Origin: Notamacropus eugenii
Taxonomy: Eukaryota > Chordata > Mammalia > Diprotodontia > Macropodidae
Reading direction: 5' to 3'
Length of the DNA stretch: 64,000 nt
NCBI RefSeq assembly: GCF_028372415.1
Contig: NC_092872.1
Coordinates: 9,244,001 to 9,308,000 of the forward strand
Part shown: positions 35,660 to 55,480 of the stretch, in pieces
Position numbering within the stretch: position 1 is the stretch's first letter
Layout: each line of letters starts with the position of its first letter
Notes under the pieces: generated by a model
Seen by the model: only the letters and a program-made list of their open reading frames with translations
What the model was told of the DNA's origin: nothing
Database searches by the model: none
Program-made: the position numbers and the translations under genes

Positions 35660-36400
35660 TTTTAACAGGATTTACAATTGGGAAGAATCTTCGGAATCAT
35701 CTTTGACAACCCTTTCATTTTAGCAGTAGGACAACTAACTCTCCAAGGACTCACAGAACTGACTTAAGAAGCAAAGCAAAGTTTCTGACTTACTCTGATG
35801 CTCCTCGCTACACTGTGCTGTCCTGTCCAACAGACTGCTTCTCTAGTTGATTTTGATTTTTTTTTTTCTGAACACATGTATATTTCCTATTTAGCCACAA
35901 TTTCACCAGCCTTTGGCCCAACACATTTCTGGCCAGGACTCCCTCTTTTCACCCAAGTAACCCTTTCCATTACTTACCACTGTCTGTCTCCCCCAATGTC
36001 CCAAATGCATGGTGATGATCTTTCTGCCCTAAGCAAGACTGGTCCTCAAGTCATCATTTGTACTACTTCTTGGATGTATGATTTCCACATATTTTGTTCC
36101 TTTTATTTAAATACTTTTTCAAAAACCTATTTCATCAATAGGGGTCTTCCCTCACCAATACAGATTACTCCTTCACTCATTTGTAGTTTCATGAATTAAT
36201 GTGGCCAAATATATTTATCTGGTGGCTGGTCTACATGATGATGGACATCAACATTAAACTAAGCCAATTTTGAGGTGATTGTCAGGTTTTTTTTTTGTTT
36301 GTTTTTCAATCATGCCCATACTTAGCCATTCCAACTTGGTAGGACCTGCTAGAACTTGGGCTCTGCTGGCATAGTCTTTCAGAAGAACTGAGAGCTGTCA
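35660..36400. other. Intergenic, no supported gene
   Basis: Contains a 133-codon plus-strand open frame (35798-36199), the longest here outside repeats and zinc fingers. It has no domain, signal or codon character that I can recognise, and I treat it as chance. Confidence 0.35.
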
Positions 36401-36404
36401 AAAA

Positions 36405-36580
36405 AAAAAAAATGTAATGGGATGCCTTCACAGGTAGTAATTTCCCCATCACTAGATGTCTTCAAGCAGAAACTTCTTTCAAGGAAGATTATGGAGGAGA
36501 TTCCTGTTTGGGGTATGAGTTGGACTAGATGACCTCATGAATCCTACCTAACTTCTAGGTTGTATGATCAAATGCGATCT
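36405..36580 (+). mobile_element. Old CR1/L3-type LINE 3' segment
   Basis: 'aatttccccatcactagatg', 'tcttcaagcagaaacttctt' and 'gagttggactagatgacctc', as at 20.2 kb. Confidence 0.65.
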
Positions 36581-36764
36581 CTAAATTGACAAGTTAAAAA
36601 AACAAATGTTAGAAACAGGAAAGTAACCCTAATGTCCTTTGGTCCACTTCCTGTTTCTGCAGAATGCCTACTTGAAAGTCACCTCTAACAGAACTGATGG
36701 AGTCTGAATGCAGGTTGAAGAGTACTATTTTGGCTATTTTTTTCCCATTTGTTCTGTTTCTTCA

Positions 36765-36797
36765 CAACATGACTAGTATAGAAATGTTTTATATGAT

Positions 36798-36841
<44 letters not shown>

Positions 36842-36920
36842 AAATTTCTTACTGTCTTAGAGAAGCGGGAGAGGAGGGAAGGAGAAAATTTGGAACTCAA
36901 AATTTTATTTTAAAAAAGTC
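36765..36920 (+). mobile_element. L1 3' end with TA expansion
   Basis: Ends 'ggagggaaggagaaaatttg' and 'gaactcaaaattttatttta', the family's 3' end. The element's 'acatgtataac...atatca' position has become a pure TA run at 36801-36838. Confidence 0.75.
36801..36838. repeat. (TA)19 microsatellite
   Basis: 38 uninterrupted bases of alternating A and T inside an L1 tail. Confidence 0.97.
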
Positions 36921-36929
36921 ACCTATAAA

Positions 36930-37130
36930 AGCTTTATGATACCTTCCTGGTATGGAACTTACTACCTGTCTCAAGGTATCCCATTCTATTTTTGGACAGC
37001 TTGAATTGTGAGGAATTTTTCCCTCATATTGAGCCAAAACGTGGCCCCTCTCTGATTTGCAAGCAAAGCCAAGTCTACTCTTCTACATAATGCTCTTCAA
37101 AAGTTTAAAAATGGATATCATATGTCTGTT
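36930..37130 (-). mobile_element. CR1/L3-type LINE fragment
   Basis: 'attgtgaggaatttttccct', 'catattgagccaaaacgtgg' and 'aaaagtttaaaaatggatat' match the antisense of old L3/CR1 ends. Confidence 0.5.
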
Positions 37131-37139
37131 GGTCCAGGT

Positions 37140-37345
37140 CAGGGATGGGAAACCTGCAGCCTTGAGGCCACATGTGACCCTCTAGGTCCTCAAGTGCTGC
37201 CATTTAACTGAACCCAAATGCCACAGAACAAATCCCCTTAAAAGCATTTGTTCTGTAAAACTTGGCCTCAGAAGGCCACAGCCAAGGACCTAGAAGGACA
37301 CACGTGGCTTGGAAGACCTTGGAAGGCCTTGGAAGGTCACCCCTG
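37140..37345. mobile_element. Palindromic non-autonomous hAT-type element
   Basis: The left end 'cagggatgggaaacctgcag' and following 'cttgaggccacatgtgaccc' are mirrored by 'aaggacctagaaggacacac' and 'gtggcttggaag' on the right, around a centre near 37.24 kb. A half copy lies at 48425-48540. The end sequence 'CAGGGGTGGG' is hAT-like. Confidence 0.6.
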
Positions 37346-37861
37346 TCTAGGTTAATTGTGCCACATTCCTTCATTCTGGAAGGATCTCTAATCCTTCCCC
37401 TTCCTGGCTGGCTTTTGGTAGTGCTCTACTGTGTTAGTGTATTTCCTAAAATATGCCCAGGGTTGAAAATTATACTGGACACACCGAATGTCTAGGCATT
37501 GACCCTATGCAATGTCATTTTCCTCTCACGTGATGTAATTGCATTAATGCAATTTTTTTAGCTTCCATGTTTCACTGGTGATTTATATTGAGCTAAAAGA
37601 AAGGCAACATATAAAAAGCACTGGCCTCCAGATTCAGAAGACTGTATCTTAATAGTTACGAGTCTATGAACTTCTCTAAGCCTCTTTTTCCTCATTTGCA
37701 ATAACTCTCATTTCAATAGCTCTTTAAGATTCACAAAATGTATTCCTCAGACCAACCCAGTGGGGTAGATGATACAAATTAATTTTATAGGAAGAAATGA
37801 TCAGAAAGATGAAATAGCTTACCTGTGAACAACACATTGCCAGTACTTTTCAGAACTGGGA

Positions 37862-38085
37862 TAGGTGGATGTAGTTCCTGGCCTGGATTTAGAAAGATGA
37901 GTTCAAATTCAACCTCAGACACTTGCTAGCAATGTATCCCTGGGCAAGTTATATAACTGGGTTGCCTCAGTTTTCTCATCTGTAAAATGAGCTGGAGAAG
38001 GAAATGGCAAACCACTCCAGCATCTTTGCCAAGAAAACCCTACATGGGGTCATGAAGAGTCTGATGTGACAACAACAATTCCACT
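37862..38085 (+). repeat. tRNA-derived marsupial SINE
   Basis: 'gttcaaattcaacctcagac', 'ggcaagttatataactgggt' and the diagnostic tail 'gaaatggcaaaccactccag' to 'ggggtcatgaagagtctgat'. Confidence 0.85.
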
Positions 38086-38129
38086 CTAAACTTCAGCAGT
38101 TTTTTTTTCATCTGTTTTTGTGTGTTTGT

Positions 38130-38455
38130 CCTGGTTATCCCTCATCCCTAGAATGCACTCCCTCCCCACTTCCATCTCAACGAATCCTCATAGAATCCTC
38201 CCTCACTTCCTCCAAGAGGCAGCTCAGGAATGGCTTTCTATGCGAAGCTTTTCCTGATTCCTTCAACTGTTGTTGCCTTCTGTAACTACCTTTTATTTTG
38301 TATTTACTTATATAAGTGTGTGTATGTTGTTTCCCCGATAGGGTGCAAGGTTCTTGAGAGCAAGGATTGTTCCAGTTATTTATTTATTTAGTCTTTGTAC
38401 ACCCAGCACCTAGAAAAGGGCTTAATAAATGTGGGGTGATTGATCGTCACTAAAC
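38130..38455 (+). mobile_element. L3/CR1 LINE 3' end
   Basis: 'ccctagaatgcactccctcc', 'aagcttttcctgattccttc', 'cttgagagcaaggattgttc' and 'gcttaataaatgtggggtga', a well preserved terminal segment. Confidence 0.75.
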
Positions 38456-39039
38456 CACATTAAAATTAGATCATCTCTATGGTCCTTTCCAGTTGTAACA
38501 TTTTAGAATTCTGTGACCCCACCCAGATCCCTCACGGTCCGTCCCTTTTAAGTCTAAGGCATATGTTGCTTCCTATCTAGTCCCTATTCTGGGTGATCAA
38601 GTCTTTGCTGCCTAAACTCATAAGATTCTTAGTAAGCTAGCATGCCCAAAATTCACATTTACAAAGGTGATCCCTAAGAGGATTGATCTCTACAGTACAT
38701 TGAATTCCTTATATCCAATCACTCATTTCTTCAACAGATATTGAGTACTATTTTGAAAGGCTGATACTTATGTGTATGCCCTTAGTGAAAGACAGTCCAT
38801 TCTTTGAGAACCAACCAACTGGGAACAGAGAGGCTCACAGCCCATATACTGATTGTTAAGTGACTAAAGTCTTTGACTATGACAACTCAAGAAGTAAAAA
38901 GTCAAAATGATCCTTAATCCTGTGTGATTCCCTTTGGAAACCACAGCAATGATGAGGGCAAAAATGAATGCTGGAACATATTGTGGGATTAGAGATCCTG
39001 GGATGGAAGGGAATTTAAGAGATTATCTGGTCTAATGCT

Positions 39040-39300
39040 GTTATTTTTGCAGTTTAAAAAAAAGATAATATTTTATTTTTCCTCCAATCACTTGTAAAAA
39101 AAATTTTTTAACATTCACTTAAAAAAAGTTTTAAGTTTCAAATTCTCCCCCTCCTTCTCTTTCCCTCCCCCATTATTTTACATTTTAAGTGATACAGAAA
39201 TGAAGGTTCAATTGGGTTAAGAGATTTGCCTAGGGTCACAGAGTGTCAGAGTCAGAATTAAAACTCAGTTCTTAGGGCTTCAAATTTCTGCTGCACTATT
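39040..39300 (-). repeat. L1 3' tail with MIR remnant
   Basis: 39050-39180 is a T/A-rich reversed L1 3' end ('aagtttcaaattctccccct'). It is followed by a reversed MIR core 'gggttaagagatttgcctag'. Confidence 0.55.
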
Positions 39301-39837
39301 TTGCTTCCTTGAAGCCAAGCTGAAGTGCTAGGAATCAAATAATTCTTAGACTATAACTGTTAACCACACATAGTCTTAATTATGAGGTTTTTGTCCTATG
39401 ACAAATGAATTGAACTGAACCACACTAATATTTGTATTTCCACAATAAAATCAAAGGGAAAGGCAAATTGCGGCTACCTGAGGGAGATGGCTCAGTTTCT
39501 CTTTGGAGAGGCAATACAAAGGAGCTTGTGGAGTCAATTTCATCATGGGCCTTGGGATACTTGGTCATGATGTTGTCTTGAAGATGATGACAGCTATGGA
39601 GAAATTGCTGTTCATGTACCAACTATACACTGCAGAGGCCAAATAAGTAAAGAAATACTGTTAAAACCTAATTATGTCATCCAAATCAAGTCAAAATATA
39701 TTTTGACACCTACCTACTTCAGTACAACCCTAGACATCTGGCAAGATGGTGAATGATATGTTGGAAAATATAATTCAGGACTGGAAAACAACAAAAGCCA
39801 AAGGTTTTAAATTAATTAGAAGGTTCATATATGTGGG

Positions 39838-40065
39838 GTAGCTAGATGGTACAATAGATTAGAGTGGTTGAGCCTGAAGTCAGGAAGACTCGTTTTCATG
39901 AGTTCAAATCTGGCCTCAGATATATATTAGCTATGTGACCCTGGACAAGTCACTTAACCTTGTTTGCCTCAGTTCCTCTCATGTAAAATGAGCTGAAAAA
40001 GTAAATGGCAAACCATTCCAGTATCTTTGCCATGTAAACCCCAAATGGGTTCACAAACAGTAGGA
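39838..40065 (+). repeat. tRNA-derived marsupial SINE
   Basis: 'tagctagatggtacaataga', 'gagttcaaatctggcctcag', 'ctatgtgaccctggacaagt' and 'gtaaatggcaaaccattcca'. Confidence 0.85.
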
Positions 40066-40069
40066 TGAG

Positions 40070-40990
40070 GAAAAAACAAACAAACCAAACCTTATACATA
40101 TACCATGAATGCTTTTTTTTCCAAAAGAAGAGAAAGGAGGCATTTGACATGGCAAGCACCTAATATCACAAAAATGGGATGAAGAGATAATGGGTGACTG
40201 TTGGAATGGCAGTTGCCATTGCCTCCAACAAGGGGTGAGATGTTTAGGAACCAACTGAAGAATTCAGGGCCACTTGGGACAGCACAAGACAGAATGTAGC
40301 TATCTTTGCCTCGAATTACAGGAGTGACACTCATATCAATTCCAAAGTTTCTCTGTTTCTTTCTAGTCTATTTTGTAGTACTATTTTACTTAGTCTCTAA
40401 AACCAATATTAAGTTAACACTGTGGTTAACCTAATACATTAATTATCTCTATATATTTCATTTGCTTATAGGAAGCTGGCTGAGAGAAGCTACATACAAG
40501 GAAATTGTTTTTCTAATTGACTAAGCTTATTATCAGTGGGATCAAGAGGATTCATAGGAAATTGTTTATTGAAATGTATTATTTAAGCCCCCCCAAAGCA
40601 GAGAATAGATAAAATGAATTGGGACTAAAAAGAAGACTTTGACACTGACTGAGTGAGCAGAGTTCTGTTGGGAAGAGGTTTTGAGAAGTAGAAATCTGGA
40701 GTCCCTTCTAGTGAAGGCAATGGCCTGGAGCAATTCCTTTGCTCAATGTTCCCTTCACAAATTGTTAAAAGGGCTTCATTCTTCCCTTTTCCCTCTCTCC
40801 AGGGAGGGAATAGTCACTTTTCCCCAAGATCCAGAAGAGAAAGTAGCTAATGCTTTTCTAGTCAAATAACTACATACTCCTTAAGCCCCAACAGCAGTTA
40901 CAATGTATGTGTGTCAATGTGTCTGTGTGAGAGACAGACACACACACATGCAGATATATAGAACGATCTATCTATAAGATTCAGGGAAAC
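40070..40990. other. Intergenic, nothing recognised
   Basis: No domain-bearing frame and no clear repeat. A short CA/GT-rich patch lies at 40905-40950. Confidence 0.3.
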
Positions 40991-40995
40991 TTTAA

Positions 40996-41220
40996 ATCAG
41001 GGGTTAACTTTTTTTATGTCATCGACCCATTGGCAGTTTGGTGAAGCTTATGAACCCCTGTTCAAAATCGTGTTTTTAAAAAAATTCATAATGAAAGGAA
41101 ATGCTTAATTTCAGTTAGAAATTAAATAAAGGAAATAAAGATGTCATTTTTTTCCCCATTCAAGTTCACAGCACCTCTGAAATTTAACCCTGAACCCCAG
41201 GTTAAGAATTCCTACCTTAG
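40996..41220. mobile_element. hAT-like non-autonomous element
   Basis: The start 'caggggttaacttttttt' with 'tcgacccattggcagtttgg' and the inverted end 'ccccaggttaagaattccta' suggest inverted termini. Relatives are at 19.24, 49.16 and 52.45 kb. Confidence 0.5.
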
Positions 41221-41224
41221 AGAT

Positions 41225-42030
41225 ATATATCACTTAGTAGACACGTCATTACATGTCAGGCACTGTGGATACAAATACAAACAAGGAAAATTGTCTCCAC
41301 TCACAAGGAGCTTACTACATTCTACAGGAGGAAAATGGCACCTAAAAGGGAACTTGAAATTGGGAGGAGGCTGCATGATTGGTTGTCGGCAGGAAAGTGA
41401 GCTGGAGGCTTGTTTAAAAAAAAACAAAGCAGAAAGCTCATTTATCAGAGCTCTGGGTGGGTCCTGGGGTAGAGGCACTAGCAGCTGGGGGTGGCTTCAT
41501 GCAAAGTGCTTGGGCTGAGTCTTCAGTAAAGCCAGGGATTCTAAAAGGCAGTATTCCAACTGCGTGAGGCTAATTCCAAGGGCTGGAAAGGTGGGTGGGC
41601 TCTGCCATTCATTTGCAAGCACTTAGCAGCTAATGCTCTCCAAATGAATATTTATGAGTGGTTACTCAGTAATCATTACCCTCACACCACTAAGAAGCTG
41701 TGGATGCAAAATAAAATAAAATTCATACATATTCTGGTGAGATTTACTGAAGAATGAATTATTGTGGAGATCAATTTTACTGCTAGCTAAATCTCAGATG
41801 ATGTTTGAAGTGTGAATGTAGCTCTTGGCACCTTTGGTTGCATTCTAGATACACACAAGCCTGTGGGCTATGAGGTTTCTGCTGATACAAGCTGATACAG
41901 TAGCCATATGAGGGATTCTATTTGAGCCTGCACCCCTCCTGTTTATAAACTGGAGGGAAAAAAACACAGGAAAACAAGTGTGCTTCTGTGTATTAGGGAG
42001 ATCTCTTGATCTTCAAGTGTTCTTCAAAAT
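41225..42030. other. Intergenic with old repeat remnant
   Basis: 41240-41400 ('gtcaggcactgtggatacaa', 'cactcacaaggagcttacta') resembles the repeat at 46.26 kb. The rest is unassigned, and the 125-codon open frame here is repeat-linked. Confidence 0.4.
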
Positions 42031-42560
42031 TTTTGAGAGCTGATCCAATCATTCTAGAGAGTAATTTGGAATTACATCCTAAAAGTCACTAAATTGTGCA
42101 TAGTCTTTGACCCAGTCATACCAGGACTTGTCTTCTACAAAGAGATAAAAGACAAAGGGAAGGGGACCCTTTCTCCATACTTACAAAAATATTCATAACA
42201 GTCCTCTTTTACGTAGCAAGTAATGGAAAAAGAGGGTTCTCATCATTTGGGGTTTGGCTACACAAATTAAAGGATGTGATATGATGGAACATTATTGTAT
42301 TGTAAGAAATAACAAAAATGAATGAATCCAGAGAAACCGGGAAGACTGGAAGTGATACAATAAAGCGAGCAGGACCAGAAGAGCAATTTATAGAATGGCT
42401 GTATTGTACATGGGTGCAAATTAGAAAGACTTACTGAATGTGTGAACAATGCAATCATGACTCCCGAAGATTGATGACGAAGCATGTTTCCCTCCTATTG
42501 GTTGAAAGGTGAAGGACTGTATTGAGACATAAATTTTTAGATACAACTAATTCAACATGG
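42030..42560 (+). mobile_element. L1 3' fragment
   Basis: 'gagagtaatttggaattaca', 'gcatagtctttgacccagtc', 'gtgatatgatggaacattat' and 'gagcaggaccagaagagcaa' are in L1 ORF2-end order, parallel to 58.2-58.6 kb. Confidence 0.75.
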
Positions 42561-42679
42561 ATTTTTTACTTGTTACAAGAGAGAGTATTTACTTGGGGTG
42601 GGAAAATATTGCGAGGAGAATAGTGATAGTGAAGCAAAAGTGTGATTTTTGCACTTGAAGAGAACCCAAATGACATCAC

Positions 42680-43040
42680 TATGTTGAGGTCAAGGTACAA
42701 TGGGTCCCACTGTGGCGGATCAGGCCAATATCAGTTTGGGAAGCTCCACCACAGGTTGGACACAAATAGTCCTTGTGAATACCTGGAGTGCAGATGTCTC
42801 TAAATTTGTGCATCTCATGCTTCTTTTGAGCTACTACAATTCTGCTTGCTCATAGAGCACAGATAGAGAAGAAAGAAAAATACCCACAACAAATTGTTGT
42901 AAAGGATACGTAGAAGAGAACAGAAAGAAGTTCAGAAGGGATATAAACAAGAATAACAATGTTGATAGTAGGGGGTTTTCTTGGCAAAGATGCTGGAGGA
43001 CTTTGCCACCTCCTTCTCCAGCTCATTTTACAGTTGTCCA
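42680..43040 (-). repeat. Unnamed repeat followed by a SINE tail fragment
   Basis: 42965-43035 is a reversed SINE tail ('ttcttggcaaagatgctgga', 'ctccttctccagctcatttt'). 42690-42850 looks interspersed-repeat-like, but I cannot name its family. Confidence 0.5.
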
Positions 43041-43309
43041 AAAAGGATACACATAGGACAAATTGGAGATAATCAAGAGAAGGCACTCAATGTTTAGCGT
43101 GCCCGCAACACAGTTATGTAAAAGTTTTTTAAAAACCCTGTTGCATTTTTGATAAGCAAATTTATAAGTCTATAAGCAGCTTTTGACACATAAGGAGAAA
43201 GTATTACAAGCAGCTGAGCTAGCTACCAAGATTTCTCCTGCTTACCCAGCGGACCTCCCAAGAACCAAGGGGGTGACAGTAACAAAAACAAGTGACGGTA
43301 GGCGTTCCT

Positions 43310-44175
43310 CCAGCAGCACAGAGCAGCCCCGCCCCGCCTGACTTCGGCCCCGCCCCCTGCCCCGCCCCCCACCCGGGCTTCCCCCGAGCCCGGCCGAGGA
43401 CAAGGAGGGGAGCGGCCCGGGGCGGGGCCTCACCCTGCGCCCTTCCTGCTTTCATTTCCCCCCGCCCCCGCACCCCTCCGGCCAGTGTCCTGCCGTCGTC
43501 CTCCCTTCAGTCTGGGCCCGGTGGCGAGTCCGCGACCCTCGCGCTGGGCACCTGGGGTGCGTGGTGAGTGGGGAGGGCGGCCCGGGGGTTGGCCCTGCGT
43601 GGAGCTGGGGGCGGGGGAGGGGGGCCTGCAGCCCCCTCCCCCCACTCCTCACTTTCCTTTTCGTCCTCACCTTCCGCTTCCCCCTCACTTTCCCTTCACC
43701 TGCCCCTTTCCCTTTCGCCTCCCTTCCCTCCTCCGGCTCACCTTGCCCCTCCCCCACCTCACCCCACCCCCAACCCCCGTTTGGAGGAAGGGAAAGGAAG
43801 GGAGACCCCTGGGGTTCCCTGGAGGCCGTAGACGTGAGGGGCCCAGAACGCGCTGGAATGTGAGGAATTTAAAAACTTATTCGGAGGTTTTCCTCCGAGT
43901 GAAAACTAGAACGCCCCCCATGTCCGGGCGTAGCGAAAGCCTCGGAGCGGGGGACCCCTCCAGCACACGTGTGCCAGGCCCGGCGCAGGCAGGTGAAGTT
44001 GGGGTCCCCTTTACGCGCACGTGCCGAAGAGACGAAACTTTCCGGGTTTACTTTTGTTGTGCGCTTGACCAACGCCGCGGGGTAACGCGGTGCGCCTCCG
44101 CCGGCCGGCCGCGCTGCTGCGGGCTGGCATTGCCGAGGTTCAGTACTGCCAGGGGGACCAGGAGTGCCCTTGAAG
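43310..44175. promoter_or_regulatory. CpG island, ZNF445 promoter
   Basis: Very GC- and CpG-rich with repeated CCCCGCCCC/GGGGCGGGG boxes and no TATA box seen. A strong plus-strand donor (GTG|GTGAGTGG) ends a possible first exon at 43563. A second possible donor, GGCAG|GTGAAG, lies near 43993. It lies about 4 kb upstream of the SCAN exon. Confidence 0.85.
43470..43563 (+). other. ZNF445: ZNF445 possible non-coding exon 1 (3' boundary)
   Basis: The 3' limit is set by the donor at 43564; the 5' limit is only a guess. No ATG in this piece reads into the SCAN frame. Transcript data would be needed to choose between this and the donor near 43993. Confidence 0.35.
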
Positions 44176-44200
44176 GCCCCGCCCCAACATGGTGACCCCC

Positions 44201-44958
44201 AGGTGTTGGGAGGTGAACCTCGAGGTGATGGGGTGAACCCCCAGGTGATGGGGGGCGGGCCACCAGGTGTTGGGGGGCGGGCCACCAGGTGATGGGAGGT
44301 GAACCCCGAGGTGATGGGGGGCGGGCCACCAGGTGTTGGGGGGTGAACCCCCAGGTGATGGGGGGCGGGCCACCAGGTGATGGGAGGTGAACCCCCAGGT
44401 GATGGGGGGCGGGCCACCAGGTGTTGGGGGTGAACAGCCAGGTGTTAGAGGTGGGCCACCAGGTGTTGGGGGGCGAACTCCCAGGTGATGGGGGGCGAGC
44501 CACCAGGTGATGGGAGGTGAACCCCGAGGTGATGGGGGGGTGAACCCCCAGGTGATGGGGGGAGGGCCACCAGGTGTTGGGGGGCGGGCCACCAGATGAT
44601 GGAGGCGGGCCACCAGGTGTTGGGGGGCGGGCCACCAGGTGATGGGGGGGCGGGCCACCAGGTGATGGGAGGTGAACCCCGAGGTGATGGGGGTGAACCC
44701 CCAGGTGATGGGGGGCGGGCCACCAGGTGATGGGGGGCGAACCCCCAGGTGTTGGAGGCGGGCCACCAGGTGTTGGGGGGCGAACTCCCAGGTGTTGGGG
44801 GGCGAACTCCCTGGTGATGGGGGGCGAGCCACCAGGTGATGGGAGGCGAACCCCCAGGTGATGGGGGTGAACCCCCAGGTGTTGGAGGCGGGCCACCAGG
44901 TGTTGGGGGGGGAACCACCAGGTGTTGGGAGGCGAACCACCAGGTTGGGAGGGCAGCC
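44201..44958 (+). repeat. GC-rich minisatellite, about 34 units of about 22 bp
   Basis: Units of the form AGGTG(A/T)TGGGGGGC followed by GGGCCACC, GAACCCCC or GAACTCCC. Length varies by 1-2 bases in the G run. Position 6 of the unit (A or T) and the tail vary independently, giving a patchwork of unit types typical of a VNTR. It lies in ZNF445 intron 1, immediately after the CpG island. No frame on the minus strand has a stop, because the 22-base unit lacks stop triplets in every phase. This creates meaningless open frames of up to 282 codons. Confidence 0.95.
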
Positions 44959-45059
44959 ACGAGGCTGCATAAAAAGGGGTTATGTAGCCCAGGTTGGAAG
45001 CTGCCTTTGGGCCCCTGAGTCGCTGCTGAGCTTCCAGTCTAGATGAGAGTAAGATCCAA

Positions 45060-45830
45060 CCACTGAAAAGAAAAAAAAGAAAGAATGATATAAAGAGTTG
45101 GAGGAATAGTTAATGCTCGTGCCTTGGCTTTCCCAATATAATAAAAAGTACAATTTTACAGAAATTTACAGATTTAGTGCTCTCCGGATCAAACTATCAA
45201 AGGAATGCTTTGTTTAGATAGACAGTAAAATAATTTGGAGAAACAAATAATATGGAACATCATGGCAAAAAATTAAAAAGATAGCAAAAAGGCAATATCC
45301 AGACTCAATCCGTATTATAAAGTAGTAACTACTGGAATAAAAGAGCTTTTATTAAGTACTTATCATATACAGAGCACTGTGCTGAATGCTGGGGAGACAA
45401 CCTTGGTTAATAACCAGAAAAGTAGATCAATGGAACAGGCTAGACAAGGAAGAATCATCTGAACCCAGTAAACTTGAAAATATTAATTACCTGGAAAGGA
45501 CTGTTCTGTTCAGTTATGGAAACTGATACACATTTTGTACATCCAGGAGGGCAGTGTCATAGATGGAGAGCAGGCAGACTTTAGTGAGATTTGAAGCTAA
45601 AAGGAGCGATCTTAGCAAATATTTGTACGTATTGTGGTGTTTTAGATTAGGTTATGTTTGACATGTAGGATATAAATCGGTACATTCACATTTGATTAAG
45701 CAATTAATGCAGATTTAGAGCTTTTCTGTGATATCAGTGCCTGACGTTGGTGCCTCCTTAGTAACAGGCCCTTGATAAATGTTTGTTGAATTGGACAAGT
45801 TGTTTCCTTAGCATGGTATTAAGTCTACTG
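45060..45830. other. ZNF445 intron 1, little recognised
   Basis: 45350-45420 ('gcactgtgctgaatgctggg') is a remnant of the repeat at 46.26 kb. The rest shows no gene. Confidence 0.35.
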
Positions 45831-45831
45831 G

Positions 45832-46028
45832 GGTCAATGTGGGATAATGGTAAGAGCTCTGAATTTGGAGTCAAAAATACCCAAGTTTGAGATTTGTCTG
45901 CCATTTACTAGCTATGTCACCTTGGGGAAATCCCTTTGTGTATCTGGCCCTCAGATTGCTCATTTGTAAAATTAGAGTTTAGTTTGGATGATCTCCAGCA
46001 TCTTTTCCAGCTGTGATTCTGACCTTCC
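45832..46028 (+). repeat. MIR-like SINE
   Basis: 'gtgggataatggtaagagct', 'ccatttactagctatgtcac' and 'ggatgatctccagcatcttt'. Confidence 0.75.
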
Positions 46029-46254
46029 CTGCAGTCTTGCCCAAGTCTTGGTTCATCATTGTGGTTGGATCCAGAGGGCTTTTGGGTAATCTCTAGTGGA
46101 CCTGACTAATGAATTAATTTGGGATGGAAGAAACACATTTATCATTAATTCTGAATGGCAGATGATCCATGGCTGATTTTCTGGGTTTTTATGCCAAATT
46201 AAATGGTGAAAGCTTAGTTTCAGCAACTTAGAGAACTAGGAAGCTCTCCAAAAT

Positions 46255-46985
46255 TCCTTATTCTAATCAATCAGTAAACATTTATTAAGCACCTACTAAG
46301 TCCCAGGGATTGTGATAAGTGCTACAGATACAAAAACAGGCAGAAGACAGCCCTGCCCTCAAGGAGGTTACAGTCTCTTGGGAGACCCATCATGAGACAG
46401 ATATACACAAAGCAGGCTATATACAGGATACGTAGGAAATAACAGAGGGAAAGCACTGGGATTAAGTAGAAGATGGAATTTTAGTTGGGACAAAGGAAGC
46501 CAGGGAGAGGGCAGTAGTCAGGAGCAGATGAGGAAGTGTTGGCATGGAGAAGAGTCAGAGAGAATACCCGAGCTGAGAGATGGAGTGTTATTTTCACGAT
46601 ACAGCTAGGAGGCCAGTGTCACTGGATTAAGTTGGAGAGAGTGGTCAGCAAAGTTGGAGGTCAAGGAGAATGAGAATTGAGAAAAGATCATGGGGTTTGG
46701 CAACTAAAAGATTGTTGGTAACTTTTGAAAGAAGTTTCTTGGAATGTTATAGTCAGAAGCCAGAATATGAAGGGTTGACAGGAAAGTGTGGATGGAGTTT
46801 TCAAGGATTTTTTAGCTACAAAGGGCAGAAGAGATGTAGGATGATAGCTCTGGTGGAAGGATCAAGATTCTACTTATTCCATTTGTATGCCTTTCCTCTC
46901 ACAGGAGTGCATAGTTTTGAGGGCAGGGTTTGTGGTGTTTTTCAACTCTTTATCCCCAACACCAAGGAGAGAGCCTTGTCATGTA
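46255..46985 (+). mobile_element. Old LINE-type interspersed repeat
   Basis: 'cagtaaacatttattaagca', 'cctactaagtcccagggatt', 'ccctgccctcaaggaggtta' and 'cagctaggaggccagtgtca' match a common mammalian/marsupial repeat, probably of L2/CR1 type. The 137-codon open frame at 46670-47083 overlaps it and is not a gene. Confidence 0.55.
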
Positions 46986-47149
46986 AAAGATATTTTAAAA
47001 TATTTGTTGAATTGGATTACATTTGTATTCAGAGGGCTTTTCTGCTGAAGCTCTGCATGTGTGCTTGCAGTAAGTACATCTAGAAAGGTCTAGTTATTAA
47101 ATTAAATTGAGGCCATTCACTAACTAAAAATTAGAATTTGATATAACAC

Positions 47150-47305
47150 TAGATTGTAGGTCAGAGTTGGAAGAAAACTTAGAATTCATTGAGGTCACCA
47201 AAGTGTAAGGGTGAAGTGGTTTGTTCAAGGTCACATGGGCAGTAAGTGGCAGGGAGAGGATTTGAGCCCAGGGTCTGTTGGCTCTTGATCCATTGTTTTT
47301 CTCAC
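47150..47305 (-). repeat. MIR SINE
   Basis: 'gtgaagtggtttgttcaagg', 'tcacatgggcagtaagtggc' and 'gatttgagcccagggtctgt'. Confidence 0.7.
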
Positions 47306-47613
47306 TGGACCTCTGATGGTCTGGAAAAAGAATTAACTCCTTTATAGAATGACATGTCCTAAAGTGGAAAAGTATGGATATGTGTTGGAGAAGAGTGGAA
47401 TTAGGGACTGTCTTGAATGTTGTATCCTTTCATAACGATACCCTGTATCTGAATTCTCTCATTTGATCAACTTCTTGTGTCCATTGACTTCTCATGTCTC
47501 TAGGTGATATTGTCCATCCAATCCTAAGGAAGGCTGAAGGGAAAGTTTCAGGAATCTTGAGCTGAAGGAGGGTTTGATCACCTTTCAGTGAAAGTCATCC
47601 TTTGGGACTGAGC

Positions 47614-55480
<7,867 letters not shown>

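Noticed and set aside
35798-36199. 133-codon open frame outside known repeats
   Set aside because: No recognisable domain, no splice partner, ordinary intergenic composition.
44048-44970. Overlapping minus-strand open frames of 182-282 codons, proline/histidine/tryptophan-rich
   Set aside because: They are translations of the 22-base minisatellite, which has no stop triplet in any phase. No start context, domain or splice link.
46670-47083. 137-codon open frame
   Set aside because: Overlaps an old interspersed repeat and carries no domain.
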